Shown: positions 8,608-16,743, counted from the stretch's first letter. The stretch: DNA of 64,000 nt from Desulfomicrobium macestii (GCF_014873765.1 NZ_JADBGG010000019.1:1-64000), one strand, 5' to 3'. The notes: generated from the letters alone by a model not told the origin. Program-made: numbers and translations.

Positions 8608-9321
8608 ATGAAAAAAACGCTGTTCACTCTTCTTCTCGTCTTCCTTGCCCTCCCCGCCCTGGCCGGAAACACCCTGCTCATCGCCTCGGGGGCGGGCTAC
8701 AAAACCGTCGTCGAAGCCCTGTCCGAGGCGTACGCCAGGCAATCTGGCACCACGGTAGAGCGCATCTACGGCAACATGGGCCAGATCATCGGCCAGGCGC
8801 AAACCAGCGGGAAGGTCGACATGCTCATCGGCGAGGAGGGATTCCTGCGTTCTTCGGCCCTGCCCCTGGCCGAAAGCGCCCCTCTGGGCACGGGCAGGCT
8901 GGTCATGGCCTGGCCCAGCGGCAAGGAAGAACCGGCGGACCTGAAGTCCGCGACGGTCACGCGCATCGCCGTGCCGGACCCCAAACGGGCCATCTACGGC
9001 AAGGCCGCCAGGGAATATCTTGAAAACAGCGGGCAGGCAGACGCCCTGAAGGACAAACTCGTGGTCGTTGGCACCGTGCCGCAGGTCTTCACCTATCTGA
9101 CGACGAACGAGGTGGACGCGGGGTTCATAAACCTCACCCAGGCCGTGGCGGTAAAGGACAAGATCGGCGGCTTCAGGGAGGTGGACCAAAGCCTCTACAA
9201 TCCCATCGCGATCAGCTGCATCCGGCTTGAAACCTCCCCATCGCCCGACGCGGCCCGGGATTTCGCCAAATTTCTTGAAACCGGCACGGCCCGGAGCATC
9301 ATCGCCGCCCATGGCCTGTAG
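8608..9321 (+). CDS. Periplasmic binding protein of the second ABC set (ModA-like)
   Basis: 237 residues with a clear signal peptide (MKKTLFTLLLVFLALPALAG). The mature part follows the ModA/type II binding-protein pattern: an opening strand NTLLIASGAGYKTVVEALSE, then VERIYGNMGQIIGQ and KVDMLIG. The ordinary ModA motif (VSAAASLTNAF) of the protein at 13164 is replaced by ASGAGYKTVVEAL, so ligand contacts probably differ. It sits between its ATPase and permease genes. Likely ligand: an oxyanion, by family and regulon; which one is inference. Confidence 0.8.
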   Translation: MKKTLFTLLLVFLALPALAGNTLLIASGAGYKTVVEALSEAYARQSGTTVERIYGNMGQIIGQAQTSGKVDMLIGEEGFLRSSALPLAESAPLGTGRLVMAWPSGKEEPADLKSATVTRIAVPDPKRAIYGKAAREYLENSGQADALKDKLVVVGTVPQVFTYLTTNEVDAGFINLTQAVAVKDKIGGFREVDQSLYNPIAISCIRLETSPSPDAARDFAKFLETGTARSIIAAHGL

Positions 9322-9324
9322 GTC

Positions 9325-9987
9325 ATGACGGAACTGTTGACCGATCCCAGGACCCTCGGCCCGCTCATTCTGTCCTTGAAGGTCCTGGCCCTGGCCGGCG
9401 GCATCCTGCTCCCTCTGGGGGTGCTGCTGGCGTATTTCCTGTGCGGCAGACCGTGCGCCGCGCGTTCGTTGGTCGATTTTCTGGTGACCGTGCCGCTGGT
9501 CTTCCCGCCCATCGCCACGGGCTTCATCCTGCTCATGCTGCTGGGACGAAACGGGCCTTTGGGGCGCGTGCTGCCCATCGACGTGGTCTTCTCCTTCCCC
9601 GGCCTGGTGCTGGCCTCGGTCATCGCCGGACTGCCCCTCATGGTCAAACCCGTGGAGGCCGCCTTGCGCAGCCAGGGCAAACGCCTCTCGGAAGTGGCGG
9701 CTGTTCTTGGAAAAACGCAATGGCAGACATTCGTCCTGGTCCTGCTCCCGGCCATACGCAGGCCCGTGCTGAGCAGCTGGCTCCTGGCCCTGTGCCGTTC
9801 CATGGGAGAGGTCGGCATCACGCTCATGCTCGGCGGCAACATCATCGGCAAAACCAACACCCTGTCGCTGGAAATCTACAATTGCGTCTTTACCGGAGAG
9901 CTGGATCGGGCCATGGTGCTGTGCGCCATCATCGCCACGCTGTCCGGCACGATGCTCTTCACCCTCAAACGCATGTCCGCAATCTGA
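9325..9987 (+). CDS. Permease of the second ABC set (ModB-like)
   Basis: 220 residues, about five hydrophobic segments. Seen: LVTVPLVFPPIATGFILLML, the EAA-type loop EVAAVLGKTQWQTFVLVLLP and GEVGITLMLGGNIIGKTNTL, all parallel to ModB at 6272. It starts 3 nt after the binding-protein stop, so it is co-translated with it. The DUF364 gene follows after 16 nt and probably belongs to the same transcript. Confidence 0.85.
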   Translation: MTELLTDPRTLGPLILSLKVLALAGGILLPLGVLLAYFLCGRPCAARSLVDFLVTVPLVFPPIATGFILLMLLGRNGPLGRVLPIDVVFSFPGLVLASVIAGLPLMVKPVEAALRSQGKRLSEVAAVLGKTQWQTFVLVLLPAIRRPVLSSWLLALCRSMGEVGITLMLGGNIIGKTNTLSLEIYNCVFTGELDRAMVLCAIIATLSGTMLFTLKRMSAI

Positions 9988-10003
9988 ACATGCCACGGAG
10001 AAA

Positions 10004-10729
10004 ATGATGACTATTCTGGAACAGGTCCGCGCACGGGCAATCATTATATGGGACGCGGCCGGGCTCATGGATGAAAGCGTCGAGGTCACGGCCGCGCCGC
10101 TGACCGTCGAGCAGGCCATCGGCAAGCCGGAAGGACACGACTTTCCGATCCAGAAAGGCAAGGAAAAGCTCATGGAAGCATCCTTCAAGGGAGCAAAGGG
10201 ACAGGCCTTCACCGACACCTACGGCGATTACCGGGGAAGTCTGCGCGACATCGCCAGTCTCGACCTTGCAAAACCCATGTCCCAGGCGATTTTCGTGGCC
10301 ACCCTGAACGCGGTCATGCGCTGCGTGGGGCAAACCGAGTGCACCATCCACTGCAAGGACGCAGGCCCCGCCGAGTGTTCAAAGCTCATCGCCGGACACA
10401 TTCGCGCCGCGCACGGCCAGCCGAAAATCGGGATGGTCGGATACCAGCCCGCCATGATCAAGGCCTTGAGCACCGAGTTTGAAATGCGCGTGCTCGACCT
10501 TGACCCGGACAACATCGGGCAGGTCAAACACGGGGCACTGGTCGAAGGCGGATGGGCCACCGAGGAAGTCATGCGCTGGGCGGACCTGCTGCTGGTCACG
10601 GGCACGACCCTGGCCAACGGATCCATCGACATGTTCCTGAATTCGAAACCGGTCATCTTTTACGGAACGACGATCGCCGGAGCGGCCAGCATCATGGGAT
10701 GGGAACGTTACTGCCCGAAAAGCATGTAA
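10004..10729 (+). CDS. DUF364-type Rossmann-like protein, possible metal-related enzyme
   Basis: 241 residues, soluble, no signal peptide. Seen: features of the DUF364 family (proposed heavy-metal chelation domain), namely an N-terminal half with a conserved GDYRGSLRDIASLDLAKPMS, a Rossmann-like strand PKIGMVGYQPAMIKAL, the acidic LDLDPDNIG and a C-terminal LLVTGTTLANGSID followed by KPVIFYGTTIAG. It begins 16 nt after the permease. In other genomes DUF364 genes are often near molybdenum or iron-type transporters (recalled). Function is not established; a role in handling the imported metal is inference. Confidence 0.7.
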   Translation: MMTILEQVRARAIIIWDAAGLMDESVEVTAAPLTVEQAIGKPEGHDFPIQKGKEKLMEASFKGAKGQAFTDTYGDYRGSLRDIASLDLAKPMSQAIFVATLNAVMRCVGQTECTIHCKDAGPAECSKLIAGHIRAAHGQPKIGMVGYQPAMIKALSTEFEMRVLDLDPDNIGQVKHGALVEGGWATEEVMRWADLLLVTGTTLANGSIDMFLNSKPVIFYGTTIAGAASIMGWERYCPKSM

Positions 10730-10846
10730 CGAAAACTGATGTGCATTTAAAAAACAGAATCACTCTTTCTCTTCAATTCGTGACGCAGTGGACTGAATCG
10801 ACCTGAATGACGCATGTGTATCTCAACACTATAAAAGGAGATACAC

Positions 10847-11797
10847 ATGCGCATTTTTTTCCTGACACTGCTTTCATCTCTTCTCTTTTGCGGAACGAGC
10901 GCTCACGCCGCCAACGCAACATCGCCAAAGCCTCTTGCTCCGATCACACTTCAGGACGGCATCGTCTTCGCGCCCATGAAGTTCGCCGTTATCGGCAAAT
11001 ACAACTATTATGATCAGCATCGAATCTACACAGGCGCATCCCAGGACGATCCCGGTTTCGGAAAGCGCAGGCGTACGGCTCACGCCGGGCAACTGACCTT
11101 CCGCGCAGGACTTTTCGAGGGTTTCGAGGCGCTCCTGACGGCGACCGCCTTCAACAAGGAACTCAAACGCGAGAACGCCAAGGGGATGACCGACACGAGC
11201 GACGTCCAGGGTCTGGGCGACATCCAGATCATGGGGCGCTGGCAGGCCCTGTCGCAAAAGAAAGGCGATCCTCTGTCCCTGGCCCTGGGGCTGGGGCTTG
11301 AAATTCCCACCGGCGACAGCGACCACCGCAATTCATTCGGTCCCCAGCCGTACATGGGCCCTTTCCTGCAACTGAGCACTGGGTCATGGAACCCCAAGGC
11401 CACCGTGTCCGTGACGCGCGTCTTCGGCCGCTCCCGCGTTGACGGACAACTCATGTACACCCTCAACACGGAGGGAAGGCACGATCTGGAGAAGGGGGAC
11501 CTGTTTCAATACAGTCTTGGCTACGGCTTCGCCCTGAACAGATACTTTACAGCCGGACTGGCCATGAACGGCGTACATCAGGAGAAAAACACACAGCAGG
11601 TTTCGCCCGGGGTGGTCAAGAAGGACTACAATTCAGGCTGTGACATGATTTTTCTTGGCCCGGAACTCAGCTGCAGGATCGAACCGCTGAACATGGTGCT
11701 GGGCCTGGCCGCGCCCATCCCGGTCTATGCCGACATGGGCGGAAGCCAGCCGGTGGAGGACTACCGCATCGTTGCCAAGATGGCGGTGCAATTCTGA
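10847..11797 (+). CDS. Outer-membrane beta-barrel protein
   Basis: 316 residues with a signal peptide cleaved near AHA-AN (about residue 22). The rest is made of alternating hydrophobic/polar strands, with an aromatic C-terminal residue (AKMAVQF) typical of outer-membrane barrels. The pattern resembles the MetA-pathway phenol/transporter-like family. A good ribosome-binding site (GGAGATACAC) precedes the ATG. It follows the DUF364 gene by 117 nt and ends at a strong hairpin. A pore for the anion imported by the neighbouring ABC system is possible but unproven. Confidence 0.7.
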   Translation: MRIFFLTLLSSLLFCGTSAHAANATSPKPLAPITLQDGIVFAPMKFAVIGKYNYYDQHRIYTGASQDDPGFGKRRRTAHAGQLTFRAGLFEGFEALLTATAFNKELKRENAKGMTDTSDVQGLGDIQIMGRWQALSQKKGDPLSLALGLGLEIPTGDSDHRNSFGPQPYMGPFLQLSTGSWNPKATVSVTRVFGRSRVDGQLMYTLNTEGRHDLEKGDLFQYSLGYGFALNRYFTAGLAMNGVHQEKNTQQVSPGVVKKDYNSGCDMIFLGPELSCRIEPLNMVLGLAAPIPVYADMGGSQPVEDYRIVAKMAVQF

Positions 11798-11803
11798 AAA
11801 AAA

Positions 11804-11831
11804 GGGCCTGACGCCGCAAGACGTCAGGCCC
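11804..11831. terminator. Terminator hairpin between barrel gene and tunR
   Basis: GGGCCTGACG and CGTCAGGCCC form a 10-bp perfect stem with an 8-nt loop. A-rich sequence on the left gives a T run on the minus strand. It lies 6 nt after the barrel stop and beyond the 3' end of tunR, so it can serve both convergent genes. Confidence 0.75.
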
Positions 11832-11855
11832 ACTCATCAAAAGGTGGCAGAGGTG

Positions 11856-12992
11856 TCATTCAAGAGTCAGGATAACCGAGAAGGCCTTGACCATGGCGCA
11901 GATGTCGTCGCCGACCTTGAGATCGAGATTGCTCACGGACTCGTCGGTGATGAGCGAAGTGATCTTGGTGCCGTCGGCAAGGTCCACCACCACCTCGGCC
12001 GCGATCTGCCCCGTGTTGACGGCCGAGATCCTGCCGCAGAACTTGTTGCGGGCGCTGGTCCTCAGCATGGAGTCCTCCTTGACCAGCACCACCCAGGGGG
12101 CCTTGACCGTCGCGATGACGGTCATGCCCATGGCCAGCCCCAGATTCTCGTAACTTTCCTTGGTGATGACGGACACGACCCTCAGACCCGAGGCGGTGGT
12201 CACCTCGACCTCGCTCAGAATCATTCCTTCGCGCACGGCGCTGATCTGACCCACGAACATGTTTCTGGCTGAAGTCTTCATCTTTTTTTCTTCCAAAATA
12301 TAATGGTTCATGATGCGCCGGGTGTCGGCATCGGAAAAGCTGACGTACTGGGAGGACGGACTCTGGTGGCCGAGCATGGCGTCGACCACGACCAGCGGCA
12401 CTCCGCCGCGCAGCAGCTCCACGGCCCTGGAATGACGGAGCACGCGAGGGTTCAAAAGCTCCCGGGGGATGCCAGTGCCAAGGCCACGTTCGGAGAACTT
12501 GCGACGCACGTACCCCTGGTCCATGCGAAAAATCTGCCCCCGCAGCTCCATGCTCATGGGATGCTCGAAAAAGAGGACCAGGGCGTCCACGACCTCGATC
12601 GGCAGGGGGATTTCGCGGGGCGCGTCGCCCCGGACCATGACCACGCCCCGGGCGAGGTCAAAGTCGGCGCAATCATCGAGGTCGAGGACCTCGCCAAGGC
12701 GCATGCCCGTGTAGCGCAAAAGAAGGAAAAGGAGCCAGATGCGAGTGCGCGCCTGACGGGTCCGCGAGTCGCGGGCCGCACGCAGCCATTCGCGAAAAGA
12801 GCGCGTCAGGGTTTCAAGCTGGCCGGGTTCGAGATACTTGACCGACTCGGGTACCTGAAAAATTCGGGCCGCCTTGGGAGCACGATTTACCACGCCCCCC
12901 GATTCGTCCAATCCCCGGCGCCTCATTTCCTCCTGCGCCAGAAAGGACAGCTGAATCAATGTATTCGGATCAAGTTGGTCCAATTTGTGCAT
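11856..12992 (-). CDS. tunR: TunR-type tungstate/molybdate regulator (recombinase fold plus two Mop domains)
   Basis: About 378 residues. The N-terminal part is a tyrosine-recombinase fold: Arg motif YTGMRLGEVLDL (about residue 103), RHSRAVELLRGG (HxxR) and MLGHQSPSSQY. The C-terminal part holds two tandem TOBE/Mop domains (TSARNMFVGQISAV and TSARNKFCGRISAV), which bind molybdate or tungstate. This combination is the TunR family, described as a regulator of modABC in sulfate-reducing deltaproteobacteria whose activation falls with tungstate. The Tyr after LGH is 7 residues from the His, against 9 in XerD, where a Ser stands here, so strand cleavage is unlikely. The ATG at 12992 follows GGGAGAAGAA; the frame is open to 13025. 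It is divergent from modA. Confidence 0.9.
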   Translation of the reverse strand: MHKLDQLDPNTLIQLSFLAQEEMRRRGLDESGGVVNRAPKAARIFQVPESVKYLEPGQLETLTRSFREWLRAARDSRTRQARTRIWLLFLLLRYTGMRLGEVLDLDDCADFDLARGVVMVRGDAPREIPLPIEVVDALVLFFEHPMSMELRGQIFRMDQGYVRRKFSERGLGTGIPRELLNPRVLRHSRAVELLRGGVPLVVVDAMLGHQSPSSQYVSFSDADTRRIMNHYILEEKKMKTSARNMFVGQISAVREGMILSEVEVTTASGLRVVSVITKESYENLGLAMGMTVIATVKAPWVVLVKEDSMLRTSARNKFCGRISAVNTGQIAAEVVVDLADGTKITSLITDESVSNLDLKVGDDICAMVKAFSVILTLE

Positions 12993-13075
12993 TTCTTCTC
13001 CCGCCAACATATTTTTGCAAATCACAAAATATTACACATCGAGCGATGCACGAAACGCAGCGCCCTGATCAATAC

Positions 13076-13103
13076 AGTCACGCTTTATCATGCTTGCGTG
13101 ACC
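13076..13103. promoter_or_regulatory. Putative TunR operator between tunR and modA
   Basis: Third copy of the 28-bp inverted repeat: GTCACG and CGTGAC arms with a 14-nt spacer CTTTATCATGCTTG, similar to the spacer at 6099. TTGCCA starts at 13107, 3 nt after the repeat, toward modA. The site lies about 84 bp upstream of the tunR start and 61 bp before modA, so it could activate modA and influence tunR itself. Confidence 0.78.
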
Positions 13104-13163
13104 ATATTGCCAAACAGGGGATCTTCAGGCCAGTAAAAATGCAATCAAAAAAAGGAGAGCCCC

Positions 13164-13913
13164 ATGAATTTTAAATCGTTGCATACAATTTTGTCGCTTT
13201 GCATTGTCCTCATGTCCACTCCCGCCATGGCAGGGGATCTGCTGGTCTCGGCGGCCGCCAGCCTGACCAACGCCTTCACGGAAATGAAGGAACCCTTCGA
13301 AAAGGCTCATCCGGGAACCTCCCTGGTCCTGAATTTCGCCTCTTCCGGGGCGCTGCTCAAGCAGATGCAGCAGGGCGCGCCAGTGGATGTCTTCGCCTCG
13401 GCCGACCAGGCGACAATGGACAGGGCCGAAAAGCTCATCGACCCGGCCACCCGCGTCAATTTCGCGGGCAACGCCCTGGTCCTGATCGTGCCCGCCGAAG
13501 GTGGCCTGCCCCTGAACGACGCGGCCGAACTCAAGGGAAAAGAGGTCAAACTCGTGGCCATCGGCAACCCCGATTCCGTTCCGGCCGGGCGTTATGCCAA
13601 GGGCGCTCTGGAACATGCGGGCCTGTATGAGGCGCTGACCCCCAAATTTGTCCTGGCCGAGAGCGTGCGCCAGGCCCTCGACTACGTGGCCCGAGGAGAG
13701 GTCCAGGCCGGATTCGTCTACGCCACGGACGCAGCCCTGCGCGCCGACAAGGTCAAGGTTACGGCCGAGGTCGCCGGCCACAAGCCCATCACCTACCCCG
13801 TCGCCCTGCTTGGAACGTCCGGGGAAAAGGAAATGGGCCAGGCATTCATTGACTTCGTGAAGTCGGAGGAAGGCCAGGGCATCCTGAAGAAATTCGGGTT
13901 TAAAAGACCCTGA
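13164..13913 (+). CDS. modA: Molybdate/tungstate-binding periplasmic protein ModA
   Basis: 249 residues, signal peptide ending near PAMAG (about 23). Seen: ModA features DLLVSAAASLTNAFTEMKEP, LNFASSGALLKQM, APVDVFASADQATMD and VLAESVRQALDYVARGEVQAGFVYATDA. It captures the oxyanion in the periplasm and would deliver it to the ModBC proteins encoded 6 kb away. A strong ribosome-binding site (AAAGGAGAGCCCC) precedes the ATG. It is a single-gene unit, since a terminator follows 22 nt after the stop. Confidence 0.92.
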   Translation: MNFKSLHTILSLCIVLMSTPAMAGDLLVSAAASLTNAFTEMKEPFEKAHPGTSLVLNFASSGALLKQMQQGAPVDVFASADQATMDRAEKLIDPATRVNFAGNALVLIVPAEGGLPLNDAAELKGKEVKLVAIGNPDSVPAGRYAKGALEHAGLYEALTPKFVLAESVRQALDYVARGEVQAGFVYATDAALRADKVKVTAEVAGHKPITYPVALLGTSGEKEMGQAFIDFVKSEEGQGILKKFGFKRP

Positions 13914-13935
13914 ATTTCAGGATGAGCATACCCCC

Positions 13936-13969
13936 GCGCCAATGATCCGTTGCACCGGATCATTGGCGC
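13936..13969 (+). terminator. Intrinsic terminator after modA
   Basis: A 14-bp perfect stem (GCGCCAATGATCCG paired with CGGATCATTGGCGC), 6-nt loop, then GTCGTTTTTTT. A textbook terminator that isolates modA from the dehydrogenase gene. Confidence 0.9.
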
Positions 13970-14020
13970 GTCGTTTTTTTACGCGGCTCAATTCCTGAAA
14001 AATCTCAAATCCCCTGCGGC

Positions 14021-14036
14021 AGGCCTGAATCTTGCT
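14021..14036 (+). promoter_or_regulatory. Weak candidate sigma-54 promoter for the dehydrogenase gene
   Basis: AGGCCTGAATCTTGCT has GG and GC at the sigma-54 distance and a perfect TTGCT -12 part, but the -24 part is poor. It lies 37 bp before the ATG. None of the 16-bp palindromes of the islA/dctP control region is present here. Confidence 0.3.
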
Positions 14037-14072
14037 TTGTCCTGAATCGATAAAAAACATTCTGGAGCAAGC

Positions 14073-15224
14073 ATGATTCACACATTTCAAACGGTCGGCA
14101 AAATCATTCACGGCAGAGGTTCCTCGGCAAGAATCGGCGATGAGGTCATGCGCCAAGGAGCGTCACGCGTTTTCATCATAGCGGGCGGGAGCAGCATCCG
14201 AAACGACTGCCACAAACCGCTCGTCGAATCCCTGGCACGACACGACATCCCGGTAGAAATATTTTCTGGGGTCTCCAGCGAACCGACCCCGTCGCTGGTT
14301 GAAGAGTGCGCGGCCAGTCTCAGAAAGTTCGGCGCGGACGCCGTCATCGGACTGGGAGGGGGAAGCGTCCTCGACACCGCCAAGGCAGCCTCTTTGCTGG
14401 CCATAAACGGAGGGCCCCTTGAAAAATACTTCGGGGTCGATCTGATCCCCGCGCCGTGTCTGCCAACCTTCCTCGTTCCCACCACGGCCGGGACCGGGAG
14501 CGAAATGACCTCCATCAGCGTCGTGGCGGATGTCGCGTCGAATTCGAAAAAAGCCATCGTCAGCGACCATCTCTTCGCCAGGGCGGTGGTGCTCGATCCG
14601 GAGCTGACCGTCTCCATGCCGCCACGCATTACAGCCTCCACCGGCCTCGACGCCCTCGTCCACGCCATGGAGTCCTACGTCAATCTCAGCGCCAGCCCGT
14701 TCACGGACTGCCACAACGTGCAGGCCATGGGCATGATCGCGGCCAGCATCCGGGAAGCCTACTCAAACGGCGGCAACATCGAAGCCAGGGAAAGCATGCT
14801 CTACGCTTCGGCCCTGGCCGGGATGGGCTTTTCCAACACGCAGAACGGAGTCATCCACGCCATCGCCATGGCCGTCCCGGCGACGCATCACATCCCCCAC
14901 GGCGTTCTCGTCGGCGCGTTGGCCCCCATGGGCATCGCCTTCAACTGCCTGGCCAGCCCCGAGAAATACGCCCGGATCGCCGAAACACTCGGCTGCGATG
15001 CCGCTGGAAAAAATCTGGACGAGCGCGCACAAAGCGCCGCCGACGGTTTCAAGAGGCTGCTCTTTGATCTTGGCGTCAAGCCTGGCCTTGAAGCCCATGG
15101 GGTGAAGCGTGAGGATATTCGGGGCATCGCGGAACGCGCGGCCGCGACGCGGCGACTGATGGGCAACAATCCCCGAAAGGGAACCGCCGATGAACTGGAG
15201 AAGCTTATCGAAAGGCATTTCTAG
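14073..15224 (+). CDS. Iron-containing (group III) alcohol dehydrogenase
   Basis: 383 residues, the usual length. It interconverts an aldehyde and an alcohol with NAD(P)H. Seen: nucleotide-binding GLGGGSVLDTAKAAS (about 92), PTTAGTGSEMTSISVV (about 136), metal-ligand helix STGLDALVHAMESYVN (about 189) and the His-rich GVIHAIAMAVPATHHIPHG (about 257-275). A good ribosome-binding site, GGAGCAAGC, lies before the ATG. It is convergent with the sigma-54 regulator of the isethionate genes. By position it could reduce sulfoacetaldehyde to isethionate, as the iron-type SarD of Bilophila does, or handle the acetaldehyde released by IslA. The sequence alone does not decide between them. Confidence 0.85.
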   Translation: MIHTFQTVGKIIHGRGSSARIGDEVMRQGASRVFIIAGGSSIRNDCHKPLVESLARHDIPVEIFSGVSSEPTPSLVEECAASLRKFGADAVIGLGGGSVLDTAKAASLLAINGGPLEKYFGVDLIPAPCLPTFLVPTTAGTGSEMTSISVVADVASNSKKAIVSDHLFARAVVLDPELTVSMPPRITASTGLDALVHAMESYVNLSASPFTDCHNVQAMGMIAASIREAYSNGGNIEARESMLYASALAGMGFSNTQNGVIHAIAMAVPATHHIPHGVLVGALAPMGIAFNCLASPEKYARIAETLGCDAAGKNLDERAQSAADGFKRLLFDLGVKPGLEAHGVKREDIRGIAERAAATRRLMGNNPRKGTADELEKLIERHF

Positions 15225-15333
15225 GCAGAAGCGCACTCCGCGCCGACCTTACGCGGCATCATCCGAATAACACGGACAAGGCAACAAGCCTGCCAACGGC
15301 GTGCGCCATGTCAGACAATGTCTGCGTCCGGAT

Positions 15334-15353
15334 GCCGGGGCAAGCGCCCCGGC
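15334..15353. terminator. Bidirectional terminator between dehydrogenase and regulator
   Basis: GCCGGGGC and GCCCCGGC form an 8-bp stem around AAGC, followed on the plus strand by GTCACTTTTT. It lies immediately beyond the stop of the minus-strand regulator. Confidence 0.7.
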
Positions 15354-15354
15354 G

Positions 15355-16743
15355 TCACTTTTTCTGGACCTTCCTGAAAATAGTGCTGCGATCGACCTGG
15401 AAAAGATCGGCGACTTTCTGCACCGAACCGTGAACTTCAAGGGCCTGCTGCAGAAAATCCCGCTCGATGTCGGCCATGATGTTCTTCAGCGAGCGCCCGC
15501 CGGTCAGGATGTCGTCGGTGTAGCACCGCTCGCGCGCCAGGCCCTCGGAGACGGAGGCGGGAAGGTCGCGCGGGGACACGAGGGTTCCCTTGTGGGTTAT
15601 GACCAGGCCATGGATCATGTTCTGCAGTTCCCGCACGTTTCCGGGCCATTGGTAGCGTGACAGGATGCCCATGGCGACCTCCATGACGGCCATGCTCTTG
15701 CCGTATTTGGAGGCATAATAGCGCAGAAAATGCTCGACCAGGGGCCGCACGTCGTCGGGCCGCTCGCGCAGCGCGGGGATGGTGACCGTGGCCACATTCA
15801 GGCGGTAGAAAAGATCGCGGCGAAAGGTCCCCGTCTCCACGCACTCGGCCAGATTCTTGTTGGTGGCGGCGATGATCCGGACGTCCACCTTGCTCGGACG
15901 GCTCCCGCCGACGCGCATGATCTCTCCGTCCTGCAAGACTCGCAACAGCCGGGTCTGCATGGACAGCGGCAGCTCGCCTATCTCGTCCAGAAAAACCGTG
16001 CCTCCGTCGGCCAGCTCGAAATAGCCGGCCTTGCCCTTGCTCGACGCGCCGGTGAAGGCGCCCGGCATGTAACCGAACATCTCGGACTCGGTCAGGGTTT
16101 CGGAGATGCCGCCACAGTCCACCTTGAGAAAGATCTTGTCCTTGCGCGAACTGTGGGCGTGCGTGAGGCGCGCGAAGACATCCTTGCCCACGCCGGTCTC
16201 GCCGAGCAACAGCACGGAGGCATCGGTGGGGGCGACGGTCTGAAGCATGTTCACCACGCCCTGCATCACCTCGCTCTCAAAAATCGGGGTCAGCGTCTTG
16301 CTGCGCTCCTGGGCGATATAGGCCATCTGCTCATGAAACTGTTCGATCAGATGGCGCTGTTCCTCCATCTGATCGTTGAGGCGCGTGATCATGGTGATAT
16401 CGCGCACGAAGGTGACCACCAGACGCAGGGCCCCGGAATCATCGAATACGGGAAATCCCGACAGGACCAGCTTCTTCCCGTTCTGCAACTGCTGCACATG
16501 GGTGGCGGGCTTGCCGGTGCGAACTATTTCAGGATTCAGGATCTTGTCGAAGACTCCATTCTCGACAAGGGCGCGCACCTGCTTGCCCTGCACCTGCTCC
16601 TGCTTGAGCCCGGTGAGCTGCTCGTACATGCGGTTGACACGCAGGGTCACGCCCGAAACGTCCGAGATGAACACTCCATCGGGAAGAGCATCAAGTATGT
16701 ATTCAAAGTTCTTTGAAAGAAAATCCATGGAACGGTTTGGCAT
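15355..16743 (-). CDS. Sigma-54-dependent activator with N-terminal PAS domain
   Basis: 462 residues. Domains in order: PAS (about 10-120, FEYILDALPDGVFISDVSG), a short coiled linker, the AAA+ sigma-54 activation domain (Walker A GETGVGKDVF, GAFTGA loop, Walker B GGTVFLDEIGELPL, arginine finger region FRRDLFYRLNV), and a Fis-type helix-turn-helix at the C terminus (VQKVADLFQVDRSTIFRKVQ). There is no receiver domain, so the signal is probably sensed by the PAS domain. It lies just downstream of islB on the same strand. The two sigma-54 promoters and three 16-bp palindromes upstream of islA and dctP make it the obvious activator of the isethionate genes (inference). Confidence 0.9.
   Translation of the reverse strand: MPNRSMDFLSKNFEYILDALPDGVFISDVSGVTLRVNRMYEQLTGLKQEQVQGKQVRALVENGVFDKILNPEIVRTGKPATHVQQLQNGKKLVLSGFPVFDDSGALRLVVTFVRDITMITRLNDQMEEQRHLIEQFHEQMAYIAQERSKTLTPIFESEVMQGVVNMLQTVAPTDASVLLLGETGVGKDVFARLTHAHSSRKDKIFLKVDCGGISETLTESEMFGYMPGAFTGASSKGKAGYFELADGGTVFLDEIGELPLSMQTRLLRVLQDGEIMRVGGSRPSKVDVRIIAATNKNLAECVETGTFRRDLFYRLNVATVTIPALRERPDDVRPLVEHFLRYYASKYGKSMAVMEVAMGILSRYQWPGNVRELQNMIHGLVITHKGTLVSPRDLPASVSEGLARERCYTDDILTGGRSLKNIMADIERDFLQQALEVHGSVQKVADLFQVDRSTIFRKVQKK

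Noticed and set aside
8518-10218. 566-codon minus-strand frame over the second ABC set
   Set aside because: Gly/His/Gln/Asp-rich composition typical of antisense frames in GC-rich DNA; the plus strand carries ATPase, binding-protein and permease motifs.
10730-10846. Fourth TunR site upstream of the barrel gene
   Set aside because: A single CGTGACG half occurs, but no partner arm at 14-nt spacing.
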